From Cloeon dipterum (Eukaryota > Arthropoda > Insecta > Ephemeroptera > Baetidae): a stretch of 64,000 bases of DNA. Where the stretch lies: assembly GCF_949628265.1 (NCBI RefSeq), contig NC_088787.1:10344501-10408500 (forward strand), read 5' to 3'. This document shows, one piece after another, positions 25,850 through 37,329 of the stretch. The position numbers and the translations under genes were made by a program. The notes beneath the pieces were generated by a model, which was not told where the DNA came from, made no database searches, and saw nothing but the letters and a program-made list of their open reading frames with translations. The number at the start of each line of letters is the position of its first letter. Position 1 is the first letter of the stretch.

Positions 25850-27220
25850 TAGAAAGGGACGCATGTAAAAAGAAAAGTTTTTGACGCAAGAGTTTGGAAG
25901 AGCGGTTTTGGTTCATTAGTTCCTCTTTCCCAAGTATCCAAATGCGAGAACGGATGTAAGAGGAAAAAAATCACCCATTTACAAATTTTTACAAATCTTT
26001 AAAACTCGTTTTACTTCCGGTTTCATATTTTTTAATGACAATTTTAGTTATGAACTATGTTAGGCTGTTTTTTTAATTCCGACTGTTAGAATCCAAAATT
26101 GGTGTTGACAATCAAGGCAAAAATGGAGCAAATTGATTCACCTTTACGTTTATAAATATTAAAAAAATGGTTCTGGGTGCTCAATTGGTTTAAAATTTTT
26201 GTGTAGACCTAGGTCGAGGTCAAGGACCAACGCTGATTATTTATTTTTAAAGAGAAAATAATAACCTCGAGTGTCGATATTTTAAAATTAAGAGAAAATA
26301 ATGCTTGCACCCAAGTTTCATGCCAAATTTAACAATTTTTAGGGTTTTAGCCACTTTAAACGGTTGTTAAAAATGTATATATTGCATGGTTCGTGCTCGT
26401 TGGATTAACCACGTGAAGATTTGAAGCTTAAAATAAATAGTCCATCATCAAAAATTAACAGCTCTTAATTTGCCCTCTTTGCAATGATAATTTTTACTCA
26501 CTAAATAAGAACTTTAAAACTATGGAATTAACGCACATAAACAGAAGATTTTTCGTTTTACAAAAAAGCTTAAGTGGCTAGTGGTGTAAAACGAGATCCA
26601 GAATTTTCCCAATATTAACTACGTCTTTCGAAATTTGGAAAAAATGTAAATACGTTGAGCATCACGTAGCTCTGCGGTAAATATGACATTGATTTGATTT
26701 TTTTATCAACACTTTTTAATGCTCATTTTCCTGTTTGTTTCTAGCACTCCTGTAGTCTTAATAAAATACGAGTCACGACCAGTTAAGATAAGACGATTAG
26801 ATTTGACGCTGAGTATACTGCCATCAAAGATTTGACATCAAAATAATCTATGGCCGTAAAAAGAAAGGTTCCAATCACATAAATCGTTGTGTTTAGTACT
26901 GATTATTTCATCTTTATATCGATCGTTTCCCATTTTTATAGACAATTATGGATTAAGATGGCAAATTGTTTGAATTTTTAATGCTGATCATAACAAAAAA
27001 GAATAAAAATAATTGATCTTTAAAGATTAATTTTTCGATGATCATTCAAAAGAGCAGTAACATTTATTATAAGAGGTAATTTCATTGAAAATGAAATTTA
27101 ATAAATTTACCTACCAAAACAGTAAAGGGCAAGATCGTGTAGATTAATTTTTGTCCTCCTAGAAATACACTTAAAAAATCCGCGAAGTTTTAATTTTCTT
27201 ATTCAACGTCCCAAAAAAAT
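25850..27220. other. AT-rich intergenic stretch
   Basis: Mostly featureless. One notable spot near 26210 reads AGGTCGAGGTCAAGGA, two adjacent nuclear-receptor-like half-sites. No coding frame. Confidence 0.45.
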
Positions 27221-27229
27221 AAATATCAT

Positions 27230-27830
27230 TTATTTGAATGATGCATTCTGTGGCGTTTTAACCGCAGCAGAGCAAAAAAGGGACTCTTCTGCTCTCTTTC
27301 TCCCCTTTGCGAGTTGATGGAGGCGAATTTTGCATATTTACGAGCGCGGCCGGGCTTTGGGGTGCAGGCAGGCAGGCAGGCAGGCAGGCAACGCGCATGC
27401 AGCAGCGCGGCGTATTCTGCGCTCGTCTCGCGCGCGCAGTGATGGATGTTGTCGCGATTTTGATGGGCCACCGCCCGGCGGCGCACGCTAGAAAGCGGCC
27501 CGCATTATTTGACGCCGCGCCGGGGGCTCAGATGTGCAGAATAAAACACTTGCCGCATAAAATAGAGCCCTCGGTCGTCGGCGTCGTCGTTGCGTTTGTG
27601 CCGCCGCTGCGAGCGAACGGGGCGAGCGGGCGAGGGAGGTGAGCGAGTGTATAATTGCAGGGGCAGCCAACCGGCGGGCGCGCTCCGCGAATAACTCAGC
27701 AGCCCCGACGCCAGCCAGCCTTTTAGCCTCCAACATTTAACTTTTATTGCGCCCCGGCACGCGCCAAATCACCCTCGACGCCATCTTTGCAGCAGTTCTT
27801 GCTCTCTTTTTTTTCCTCCGTTGCTCCCTA
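27230..27830. other. GC-rich island 5
   Basis: CpG-rich with a (GGCA)n run at 27365-27390. A 111-codon open frame across it is Arg/Ala-rich in the way expected of GC-rich noncoding DNA. Confidence 0.4.
27365..27390. repeat. (GGCA)n short tandem repeat
   Basis: About six tandem tetranucleotide units. Confidence 0.95.
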
Positions 27831-28009
27831 TTTAGTTTGAAAGCAACACGGTTTCTCAGTGTGTTCAGCCTACCATATGAATATGTACACATGGTCCTTT
27901 AAATAAACAAATATTGGACGTAAATCATCACTGATTAATTAAAATAGAGCTGTACAGAAAAATTGAGAAGAATATTTTTTTTTAATTTTACTCGTAATAT
28001 TCTTTAAAA

Positions 28010-28590
28010 ATTAAAAAGGGCTCAAATTTTCCGAGGTTACCGTGCAAATAAAAGCTGCAAGGACTGTCTTTTTACTGGAAATCATGGTTTTATTTCGCCA
28101 GGAGGGAAATTTTGCTCATAATCCGCACACCCTGACCGCATTTAATATAAAATAGAGTACGACGAGAGAAAATAAAAAAAATCAATGCCTTTGAAAATTT
28201 TGCACTTTTGACTAGAGCAATAATTAGTACATAGTTCATTGAGGTTCTTGTTAGTGAAATTTAGCAGCAATTTTTAACTCTAAAATTTGCAATAATTAAA
28301 TCTGGGTAGTGGAGCAGTTGTTGAAGATTTTGCCACATTTCTAAAAAAATTAAACGATAATTTCCAGTGATTTTTTTTTGCTTAATTTCAATCCCACTCT
28401 TCACGATCTATCCAATAGTGTGCGAATTGTGAGCTAAATAATCTCCTTTCTAGCGAATAAAATCATGATTTCCAATAAGGAGACAGTGACCGCTGCACGA
28501 TTATAGCATGCAAACTTTTGAGCCGAAAATCTGAACGGCAACCAGGGCAATTTTCGGCTTTTTCCTCATTTTTAGATTATATTTTAAGTA
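28010..28590. repeat. R1-related inverted pair
   Basis: Diverged R1 blocks in plus orientation at 28010-28230 (AGGACTGTCTTTTTACTGGA, GAGTACGACGAGAG) are followed by reverse-orientation blocks at 28360-28500 (CACGATCTATCCAATAGTGT, TAAGGAGACAGTG). It sits directly left of the BTB tandem duplication. Confidence 0.55.
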
Positions 28591-29374
28591 AAGGTAAAAA
28601 GTGTTTTTTCACAAGTTTTTACTTAAAAAATATTCTTCGTTAGAATTACGTTAGTAGAAAACAGGATAATACGTATTATAACAAAAATTCATTTTTTATT
28701 GTTGGGTTTGCTGTTTTGTTTGTCAATGTTACTTTAATGGAACGATTGAAAAATCAACAATTAGTTCTAGACAAATTTTCGTTACCCAGTATTTTTTGCT
28801 TTCCTTCCTAAGTAGGTGGTTTGTTTGAAATATAGAAAAGGATTAAGAAATTCAGAGGATTTTTCAATTTAAATTTAAATTTTCAGGTTGAAAATTCAGC
28901 AAACATTCATTTTTAAGAGGATTTTTCTTAACATTGGTGCTAATTTTGAGGGAAATTAAGGCAAACCTCTTTTTCTTAAGAAATTGATACTTGGGCATAA
29001 ATGCTGGACTTTAGCGGGAATTTTGAAATCTCTTTATTAAATTAACGAATTATTATCAAAATTTTCGAGTTGATGCTCCAGCAGATAAATTTTAACAATA
29101 TTCACGGGAACAGACGTTGAATCAACATTTAATTAATTGTATTTCTGCGGTGCTTTGGTACTTGAAATGATAGTAAATCTTTATTATTATCACTTTAATA
29201 AGAAGAAAAAAATTGAGATTTGAAATGAAAAGCTCACGTGATCTTAAGGATTTAGATAAGATTAGAGAGCCAGTTTTGCATCATCAATTTGTTTCATCAA
29301 AATTGTTGAACAATCATAAGCAATATGTATCAATATCCATGAGCAACGGTACGAATCCTGTGCAACTTCTTGAA

Positions 29375-30921
29375 ATGTCTGCCAAAATGACGACGAATGA
29401 TCAAGACTTTTTTTGGGAAAGACATGGAGATATCGTGAGGGACCAATTGGAACTGTACACGAGAAGCTTATATTATGACTGCACATTCCGGATCGGAGAC
29501 ACCAACCCACAGGTATAAATGTAGAAATTAACTCTTTGTATTTAATTCACCGAAAAATGTAGATCTTCAAATGCCACAAAGTCATCCTTGCTAGAGCCAG
29601 CGGGTTTTTCGCTAACTTACTTTATGGGACGTTCAAGGAGACAAATTTGGATAAAGATGATCCGATGGAACATTATGGAAATGTTGGTCCTGAAGCTTTT
29701 GATTTGGCCATGAGGTAAGTTAAAAGTATTCCTGTCTGTTGATATTGCATCATTAATGAGTAATCTTTAGGTTTATTTATGGAAACGAGGCTGACTTCAA
29801 GACAGTGGAATTGGCATCTGAAGTCTACGTTCTTGCCCATTCGTGGGCCATGGAAAGCTTGATGACTGCCTCCGCAGAGTTCTTTAAAAACGTGGAGCCA
29901 AAAGACATCTTGATCCTCTATGATATGCACAAATTCCTGAACAATGACACCGTTAGTTGGGAATATTACAAGGTGAAGAATTTAGGGTTTCAAACAATGA
30001 TTCCTGTATAAAGAAAAGATTTTAATATAAGTTATTAATATTTGTTTTCTTGCGCAGATCCTAAAGGGAAACACAAGTGAAGTATTCAATTCCCACCACT
30101 GGATTAAAGCAACGCCATCGACGATCTTGGAAATTTGCGAGATGAAGAAACTGAAAATCAAATCAGAAGGGGAGATTTTCCGTGCACTGCTGAAATGGGG
30201 CGAAGAAAACTGCACTAATGCAGACAAATCAGACATGCGAGAGAAGATCGACAGCGCGCTGAAGCTCGTACATTTCAGAGCAATGTCAGCTGAGGAGTTT
30301 TCAGAGCTCAGTTTGACGACGAAAGTGCTTACTGTGGAAGAAAAGCTGCAGATCCTTCTCAGCATTTCACTCGGCAAATCTGAATTAATGCCCACACATT
30401 TTTCAATGAAAAACCAGTTTCGTGGTTGGGATTCCGTGGTAAGGTTGACTAATTTTCTTGTCACGTCAGACATGTCTGTCAAGTTTGACTCTCCGATATC
30501 CAATTTCAAATTTCGGATTCAAAGCAGTGTAGACAAAATTTACCTCAGCAGCTTCAGTCTAATATGCCTGACAGACCTCAACGAGGGCTTGAAAGCCGAA
30601 TTGCAGTGCTTGCTTTGGAGCTCTTGTCCAGACGAGCCTCTGGCTACTGTAAAAGTCAAGCGAGATATTGATTCGAGCAACAACAATGAAATTTTTCTAC
30701 CTCGACCTATGGTTTTGCAAAACGGGATATTTTACAATCTCACGATTCGATATTTGCACACCGACGCGCTGAAAACCAAGAAACTGGAGTACCCCCAGTT
30801 CCTTGCGTGGAATTTGTTCGGTAATACTGTTAAACTGCACCGAGCACCTGAATTGATTTCACACAATGATATTCGATCGATGCAATTCCATAGGATGATA
30901 ATTGATACTCCACCAAAGTAG
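29375..30921 (+). CDS. BTB-BACK protein, tandem copy 1
   Basis: BTB/POZ-BACK proteins of the BTBD1/2/3/6 type commonly act as Cullin-3 substrate adaptors (family knowledge; not proven here). Exons 29375-29512, 29563-29714, 29771-29972 and 30058-30921 have matching phases (0, 2, 0) and give 451 aa. The BTB core runs from about residue 28 (YYDCTFRIG) through FKCHKVILARASGFFANLLY to LAMRFIYGNE; BACK follows (LKGNTSEVF, EGEIFRALLKWGE, about 165-260); the last 150 residues resemble a PHR-type beta-sandwich (DKIYLSSFSL, LQNGIFYNLTIRYL). The chosen ATG is the one conserved in copy 2; the frame stays open upstream to an ATG or near-start at 29213, so a longer N-terminus is possible. Exact subfamily uncertain. 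Confidence 0.85.
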
Positions 30922-31131
30922 TGGGATTAATGTAGTCAAAGTTTGTATAGTCATCTAGAAAATAATACAAATTTTGATATTTTTATAATTTGGATCAAAT
31001 ATTTTAAATAATTATGTTGCTGATATTGTCTAAATAATTTTCCAAACAATTTGATAATAAACTAGTACTCGTATCCCAGTCTAGCTCATGGATAAGGGTC
31101 GAAACTAGTTAAGCAGGTAGAAATATGGACA

Positions 31132-31137
31132 AATAAA
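31132..31137 (+). terminator. Poly(A) signal of BTB copy 1
   Basis: AATAAA about 210 bp after the stop, at the position aligned with the AATAAA of copy 2. A second AATAAA at 31056-31061 is not conserved. Confidence 0.5.
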
Positions 31138-31548
31138 ACACTTTTACTACACACCGAGGAAGCTGAATTTAATTTCAACACAAAAGGTGATTGTATTAGC
31201 CTTGTAATAGGCTTTGATTGCACGGAACCTAATTATTGTGCCTAGTGAAAAATTTTACAATTTTATTTTTAATAATTTATAATTCCGATAATTTCATACA
31301 AAAAATGAATTAATGAATTATATAAAAAATTAAATATTATCATATATTGTAATTTTTTTAGCAATCATTTCGCAAAATCCATTGTCAAAACGATATGCAA
31401 ACACTGTAAATCGACACCTGAGTTGTAAACGTTGGAGGAAACATTTTATGCATTCCGCACCGGTTAGGTGTTCGACAAAAAGCCAAACTCCCGAATAATC
31501 AAGGGGCGTGCGGGCTTAAAGCGGCAGCAACGAACGAGTTTTTAGAGC

Positions 31549-31551
<3 letters not shown>

Positions 31552-31602
<51 letters not shown>
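31552..31602. repeat. (GA)n microsatellite
   Basis: About 50 bp of GA at the right end of duplication unit 1. The matching site in unit 2 (about 35533-35555) has only a short interrupted GA run. Confidence 0.95.
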
Positions 31603-31606
<4 letters not shown>

Positions 31607-32221
31607 GCGGGCTCTCTCATCTTCATTTCAAGAAAGGTTAAAAGGGGTTTTTCACAAATTCACTAAAAACTTTACTTGAAAAATTATATTCTCCGTTAAG
31701 ATAACAATAGTAGAGAACAGGATAATATGTCTTGAATATTATGACCAAAATTCATTGATTGTTGAGTTTGTTGTTTTTTTTGCAATGCCACTTTAATGGA
31801 ACAATTGAAACATCAACAATAGGTAAACAAAATTTCGTTACCCAGTATTTTTTACTTTACTTACTTAAGATTTTTTTGGAAAATATCACAAAATATTAAG
31901 AAATTTAGAGGCTATTCAAATTAAATAAAATTTTCGGGTTTGAAATTCATTTTAATAGGATTTTTGTAATGCAACCATTGATGATAATTTTGGAGGGTAA
32001 TTAAGGTAAATATCTTTCTCTTAGAAATTGTCACATGGGCTTCAGTGGGAATTAAGAAAACTTTATATTTAATAAACTGATTGCTATCAAAAATTTCAAG
32101 GTTGAATGCACCAGCAGATAATTTTAAAATTGCTGACAGGCACAGACATTGAATCAACATTTAATTGTATTTCTGCGGTGCTTTGGTACTTGGTAAAAGA
32201 TATAAATTTTTATTTCTATCA

Positions 32222-32799
32222 CTTCGTGGCACCTTCTCGCCACTACTGTCCTAATAGTTTGCACTAAACACGCAACGCCAGTTGGTAGTATAAAGGTGTG
32301 CGACAAGCAGTGCACCCTTCACCCTTACTGCACCTTTAGCCTCGCACGACAGCAGTCGCAACACAATGCTCTCTCTCCGGCTAGGATGAGTTTTCGTGTG
32401 AGAATATTCTATAAACTTTGATCTCGAATTTATCAGACCAGCACTACATACTAGGGGTGCCAGACTTCCAAAGCTAAAACCCGGAGATTTTGGACTCGAA
32501 AACCCGGAGATCCATATACTCCCGTGTTAAAATTTTCGGTCCCAAATCCGGAGATCTCCGGTCGAAACCCGGAGAGTGGCAGCCCTACTACATACGGGGT
32601 AAGCTGTAATAATTATTTATGTTCGAATGTAATGTTTTCATTGTTATAATTATTTATTGAAATATTGTGATTTTAATTATTCATGTAATTTCACAGTCTA
32701 AACTTTACTTCATCAAACCACGAGACTTAATAAATAAGACGAGTTTCAATACCAAAAGACGCATTTCTCTGTCACGGCTCCTCGTACCCACAACTTCAA
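32222..32799. other. Unit-2-specific insertion upstream of BTB copy 2
   Basis: Unit 1 reads straight through this point (TATCACTTT then AATAAGAA), while unit 2 has about 580 bp extra. The insert holds a TATAAA at 32289-32294, followed by mixed-composition sequence to about 32400, and a hAT-like MITE. It either brings a new promoter to copy 2 or separates it from its old one. Origin unknown. Confidence 0.6.
32452..32587. mobile_element. Short hAT-like MITE (136 bp) with 8-bp TSD
   Basis: Perfect 8-bp duplication CTACATAC at 32444-32451 and 32588-32595. Terminal inverted repeats are TAGGGGTGCCA and TAGGGCTGCCA (10/11). The interior repeats ACCCGGAGAT-like motifs in both orientations. No coding capacity. 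Confidence 0.85.
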
Positions 32800-32946
32800 T
32801 AAGAAAAGCTCACGTGATCTTACGATTAGATAAGATTACAAAGCCAGTTTCGCTTAATCTATTTTTCACCTCAGTTGATGAAAAAAAAATCATAAAAGCA
32901 ATATCACAATCCATTGGCAACAGTGCGATTCGTACAACTTCTTGAA

Positions 32947-34646
32947 ATGTCTGACGAAATGAGGACAAATGATCGAGACAATTTTTGGAAAAGACATGGA
33001 GATATCGTGAGAGACGAACTGGAACTGTACACGAGAAGCTTATATTATGACTGCACATTCCGGATTGGAGACACCAACCCACAGGTATAAAAATAAAGTA
33101 ATTAATTCTGAGCTGTATTTATAATTCACCGAAAAATGTAGATCTTCAAATGCCACAAAGTCATCCTTGCTAGAGCCAGCGGGTTTTTCGCCAACTTACT
33201 TTATGGGACGTTCAAGGAGACAAATTTGGATAAAGATGATCCGATGGAACATTATGGAAATGTTCGTCCAGAGGCTTTTGATTTGGCCATGAGGTAAATT
33301 AAAAGTATCCCCGCTGTCAAAAAAAATCGTCGTTTTTATGCCTCGACCAGTTTAAGCATGGTCGAGCCTGGTTGAAGCCTGGTTTTAATTATATTCAACA
33401 TGAAAACAACCTCGGGTGGTCGCATTTTTCAAATATTTAAAAGTATCCCGTCTGTTGATATCGTATCATTAATGAGTAATCTGTAGGTTTATTTATGGAA
33501 ACGAGACTGACTTCAAGACAGTGGAATTGGCATCTGAAGTCTACGTTCTTGCCCAATCGTGGGCCATGGAAAGCTTGATGACTGCCTCCGCGGAGTTCTT
33601 TAAAAACGTGGAGCCAAAAGACGTTTTGATCCTCTATGATATGCACAAATTCCTGAACAATGACACCGTTAATTGGGAATATTACAAGGTGAAGAATTTA
33701 GGGTTTCAAACAATGATTCCTGTATAAAGAAAAGATTTTAATATAAGTTATTAATATTTGTTTTCTTGCGCAGATCCTAAAGGGAAACACAAGTGAAGTA
33801 TTCAATTCCCCCCACTGGATTAAAGCAACGCCATCGACGATCTTGGAAATTTGCGAGATGAAGAAGCTGAAAATCAAATCAGAAGGAGAGATTTTCCGTG
33901 CACTGCTGAAATGGGGCGAAGAAAACTGCACTAATGCAGACAAATCAGACATGCGAGAGAAGATCGACAGCGCGCTGAAGCTCGTACATTTCAGAGCAAT
34001 GTCAGCTGAGGAGTTTTCAGAGCTCAGTTTGACGACGAAAGTGCTTACTGTGGAAGAAAAGCTGCAGATCCTTCTCAGCATTTCACTCGGCAAATCTGAA
34101 TTAATGCCCACGAATTTTTCGAGGAAAAACCAGTTTCGTGGTTGTGATTCCGCGTTGAATTTGGACCTTAAAACGTTTGTCAATGCCTTGTCAGACATGT
34201 CTGTCAAGTTTGACTCTCCGATATCCAATTTCAAATTTCGGATTGAGAGCAATGTAGACAAAATTTACCTCAGCAGCTTCAGTCTATTATGCCTGACGGA
34301 CCTCAATGATGGTTTGAAAGCCGAATTGCAATGCTTGCTCTGGAGCTCTTGTCCAGACGAGCCTCTGGCTACTGTAAAAGTCAAGCGAGATATTGATTCG
34401 AGCAACAACAATGAAATTTTCCTTCCTCGGCCTATGCTCTTGCAAAACGGGATATTTTACAATCTCACGATTCGATATTTGCACACTGATGCTCTGAAGA
34501 CCAAGAAACTGGATTACTCGCAGACCATCGTGTGGAATTTGTTCGGTAATACTGTTAAACTGCACCGAGCGCCTGAATTGATTACACACAATGATATTCA
34601 ATCGATGCAATTCCAGAGAATGATAGTTGAGACTCCACCAAAGTAG
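32947..34646 (+). CDS. BTB-BACK protein, tandem copy 2
   Basis: Paralogue of the gene at 29375 with the same four-exon structure: 32947-33084, 33142-33293, 33487-33688, 33774-34646; 454 aa. An in-frame TAA at 32893-32895 limits the N-terminus, which supports this ATG. Most residues are identical to copy 1 in the BTB and BACK regions. The clear differences are the first 15 residues (SDEMRTNDRDNFW against SAKMTTNDQDFFW) and a block near residue 295 where copy 2 has CDSALNLDLKTFVNALSDMS, three residues longer. Both copies keep intact splice sites and frames, so both are probably functional. Confidence 0.85.
33310..33440. mobile_element. Insertion in intron 2 of BTB copy 2 with direct flanking repeat
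   Basis: About 130 bp absent from copy 1, bounded by TTAAAAGTATCCC at the left and TTTAAAAGTATCCC at the right. The AAAAGTATCCC duplication is about 11 bp, longer than a typical DNA-transposon TSD, and would suit a short retroelement. The inner sequence includes CCTCGACCAGTTTAAGCATG. Class unresolved. Confidence 0.5.
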
Positions 34647-34833
34647 TGGGATTAGTGTGGTCTAAGTTTTTATATAGTCATTTAAAAAATATTACACATT
34701 TTGATCAAATAATTTAAATAATTATGTTGAGCTGAGTGTCTAAATTATTTCCCAAACTAAGACTTTATTGTAGCTCATGGATTAGGGCCAAAATTAGTTG
34801 AGCAGGAAATTTCTGTAAAATTAATTCTGGAAA

Positions 34834-34839
34834 AATAAA
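34834..34839 (+). terminator. Poly(A) signal of BTB copy 2
   Basis: AATAAA about 190 bp after the stop, aligned with the signal of copy 1. Confidence 0.5.
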
Positions 34840-35178
34840 GCACACACTACACAACGAGGAAGCAGAATTTAATTTCAACACAAAAATTAATCATCTTAAC
34901 CCTGAAATAGGCTTTGATTGCACGGAACATAATTCTAATTATCATGCCTTGCAATGAGTTGCATTTTCTGTTACTACAAATTCAAGATTAGTTTTCAATT
35001 TTGTTATTTAACAATTTCATGAAAAATTAACCATATTTTTTGGAAAAAAACATTCCAAGTCCAGCCAGTTCAGGACGAATTTTCGGCTGGTGTTCGTTCA
35101 GTTGCTGCATTTAACAAAATAAAAGTGCAAAATCATTTTTGTGTTAACAAAAGTAGTTTGCGAAAAGAAGAACAAAAA

Positions 35179-35330
35179 TTAGTCACACGATGACAACCAA
35201 TCCTTCACTTTTTTCTCCCATACATTTTGATTTCTCAGGTTTTTCAATTCGCGTGGCAGCTGGTTCCACAGTCTTGGTAACACAGAATATGATGTTCGAG
35301 CAAAATATTTGAAAAATTTAAATATTATTG
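35179..35330 (-). pseudogene. Non-LTR retrotransposon remnant (C-terminal tail after reverse transcriptase)
   Basis: The minus-strand frame ends SVLPRLWNQLPRELKNLRNQ followed by a KKVKDWL tail and a stop. This LWNxLPxEL...FKxxLKxWL pattern is the usual C-terminus of LINE-type polymerase proteins in arthropods. No RT catalytic motifs are present, so only a short 3' fragment survives. Confidence 0.6.
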
Positions 35331-35399
35331 TCATATTGTCATGGTTGGATATTTTTAGTGAACTCCGTGTTTGCTTGCATCTTTCAAACACTAAACTGC

Positions 35400-36060
35400 G
35401 TTGTAAAAGCCGGAGGAAACATTTTATGCATTCCGCAGCGGTGAGGTGTTCGACAAAAAGCCTAACTCCCGAATAATCAAGGGGCGCGCGGGCTGAATGC
35501 GGCGGCAGCGAGAACGAACGAGTTTTGCGAGCGAGAGAGAGAAAGAGAAAGAGCGCGGCGGGCTCTCTCATTTTTATTACGGCAGCTTTGGAGGCTTAGT
35601 GCGATATCAAGGGGGCAATAAAAGAGTAAAATGATTTGCATAAAATCAATTTATCTGTGATGCGATTGGAGTGACGCACTCTAGCTCTTTTACGAGTCGC
35701 AGAGACACGCACACGCCAAACTGCGACGCCTCCGACGACACTTTTAGTTTATTTAGTCGCGGCAAAAGGGAGGAAAAGAGTGGTGGTCGTCGACAGCCAA
35801 ATCGCATTATCATTATTGGAGGTGGGAAGAAAGCAATTTGGCAAAGTAGTGGTGCATTAAAAGGGGAGAGATCCATCTATTGCGCGCGGCGCGACATGAT
35901 AGCGTGCGTCAAATAATGGTTTCCTTATTTCTTAACTCTGATGGATGTGTTTCTTTGCGGGGGTGCGCGCACACCACATAAAAAGCGCCCCGCGTCTTAC
36001 AAGGATTGCCTCTCAAAAGCGATTGCCTTTTTATTGCGGACCACGCAATTTTGCCATCAT
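35400..36060. other. GC-rich island 6, overlapping end of duplication unit 2
   Basis: Starts with the duplicated segment (match to about 31395-31615) and continues as unique moderately GC-rich DNA. No convincing reading frame. Confidence 0.4.
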
Positions 36061-37320
36061 TCTTCATACGCCGTCTCTGTTTGATATGGAATACTGCCTC
36101 AAAATGTTTATTTACTCAAACAAAAATCTTTCATTTTGTTAATAAAAAAGTTATACAATATTTAAACTATTATGTATTCAATTTAAATATACATTTTTAT
36201 TTATATCGTATTTTATTATTACTTTAAATATGTTTTATTTTTAATTAGATATATTACTGTGGGTACCATCATTCACAGAAAATTCAGGAAAATATTTAAT
36301 GTACATAACTTAGTTATTTCGTTGTATAACATAAATTACACGCATAAGCCACTAAATCATTCAGGAAATAAAAAAATAATCACTGCAAATCATAGCGATT
36401 ACAAATAACACCAGAACTGTTCATTGTTCAGTGACTCTTATTCAATAACTCTCCTGGTGAACAGCACCAGGCTACAAAAAATATGCAGATGTTTCCAATT
36501 GCAAATTTTTACTTTTACATGGCAGAGTTCAAATCCTCTTGACATGATCTACCAATCGATGTGTATATTTCTTTTGACAGGAAAGCTTCAAGTGAAGAAA
36601 TAATTAAAATTACCAGTAGAAAACAGTGTGCACCATTCAAAAGGTCCACGAACCTTGCAACCATTTAAAAATGACAATGCTGCCAGTATAAATTTTGGCT
36701 TCATCTCACAAACAGTGGTAAGCAGATTTTTCTGTTTCATTCTCCTTTTTTTAAATTACTGTCTGATTTCTGTGTGACTTCTCTTTTTAAGAATCTAATT
36801 TAACCGTTATATTTTTAATGTTTTACAACAAAATTAAAAAACATATTTTAAGAAAGTACGCAAAGAGAAAATAACAGCATTGATCCAGCACTAAATTATT
36901 CTCCCTGCTTTTCTTATTATTTTTAATTCTTTCAATACTGGCCCTTCAATATTGGAAACATTTAGCAATCCATCAAGAGACCAATTTTCCAACTAAACAT
37001 ATTAATATTTTAAGTTCCATAAACGCCCTTGCAAGTGAAATTAAGAATTTTATTGCTTCATTTTATCATCTAACAGTTAGCATGACTTTTAGAAATTTAA
37101 ATTATTTTTAATTTTTTAATAAGTGGAAAATTCCTGTTTCATCGTCTTTGTAATATATAAATATGTTTTTTTCCATAAATAATAGCAAGAGATGCTGTAA
37201 AAATATTAATTATTTGATAAATAACAATGCAAGAAGAGCCACAACATTCCAAATCCAAGAAAAATGCTAATTAAAAAATTATTAATATCGCCGCGTTGCA
37301 TACTTCTATAAAAGAAAGGA
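36060..37320. other. AT-rich intergenic stretch, nothing recognised
   Basis: No coding frame or repeat match noticed. Confidence 0.5.
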
Positions 37321-37329
37321 GCACGCACA

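Larger units (their letters stand above)
25190..25850. other. GC-rich island 4 with CA and TC microsatellites
   Basis: Contains a (CA)n run at 25478-25498 and a (TC)n run at 25621-25666. Open frames here are low complexity (Ser-Leu runs from the TC tract). Confidence 0.45.
28590..31625 (+). repeat. Tandem duplication, unit 1
   Basis: Aligns in order with 31636-35580: upstream noncoding DNA, the whole BTB gene, its 3' flank and a terminal GA-rich/GCGCGGCGGGCTCTCTCAT segment. Upstream flanks differ at many positions (visibly diverged), whereas exons 2-4 and intron 3 are almost identical between units. Confidence 0.85.
31636..35580 (+). repeat. Tandem duplication, unit 2
   Basis: Begins AAGGTTAAAAGGGGTTTTTC, aligned with 28593. 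Longer than unit 1 because of a 580-bp insertion upstream of the gene, an insertion in intron 2 and a retrotransposon remnant downstream, none of which occurs in unit 1. Confidence 0.85.

Noticed and set aside
32289..32400. Possible small RNA gene or SINE after the TATA-like site
   Set aside because: No convincing internal A and B boxes; only a weak 8-bp stem AAGGTG/CACCTT.
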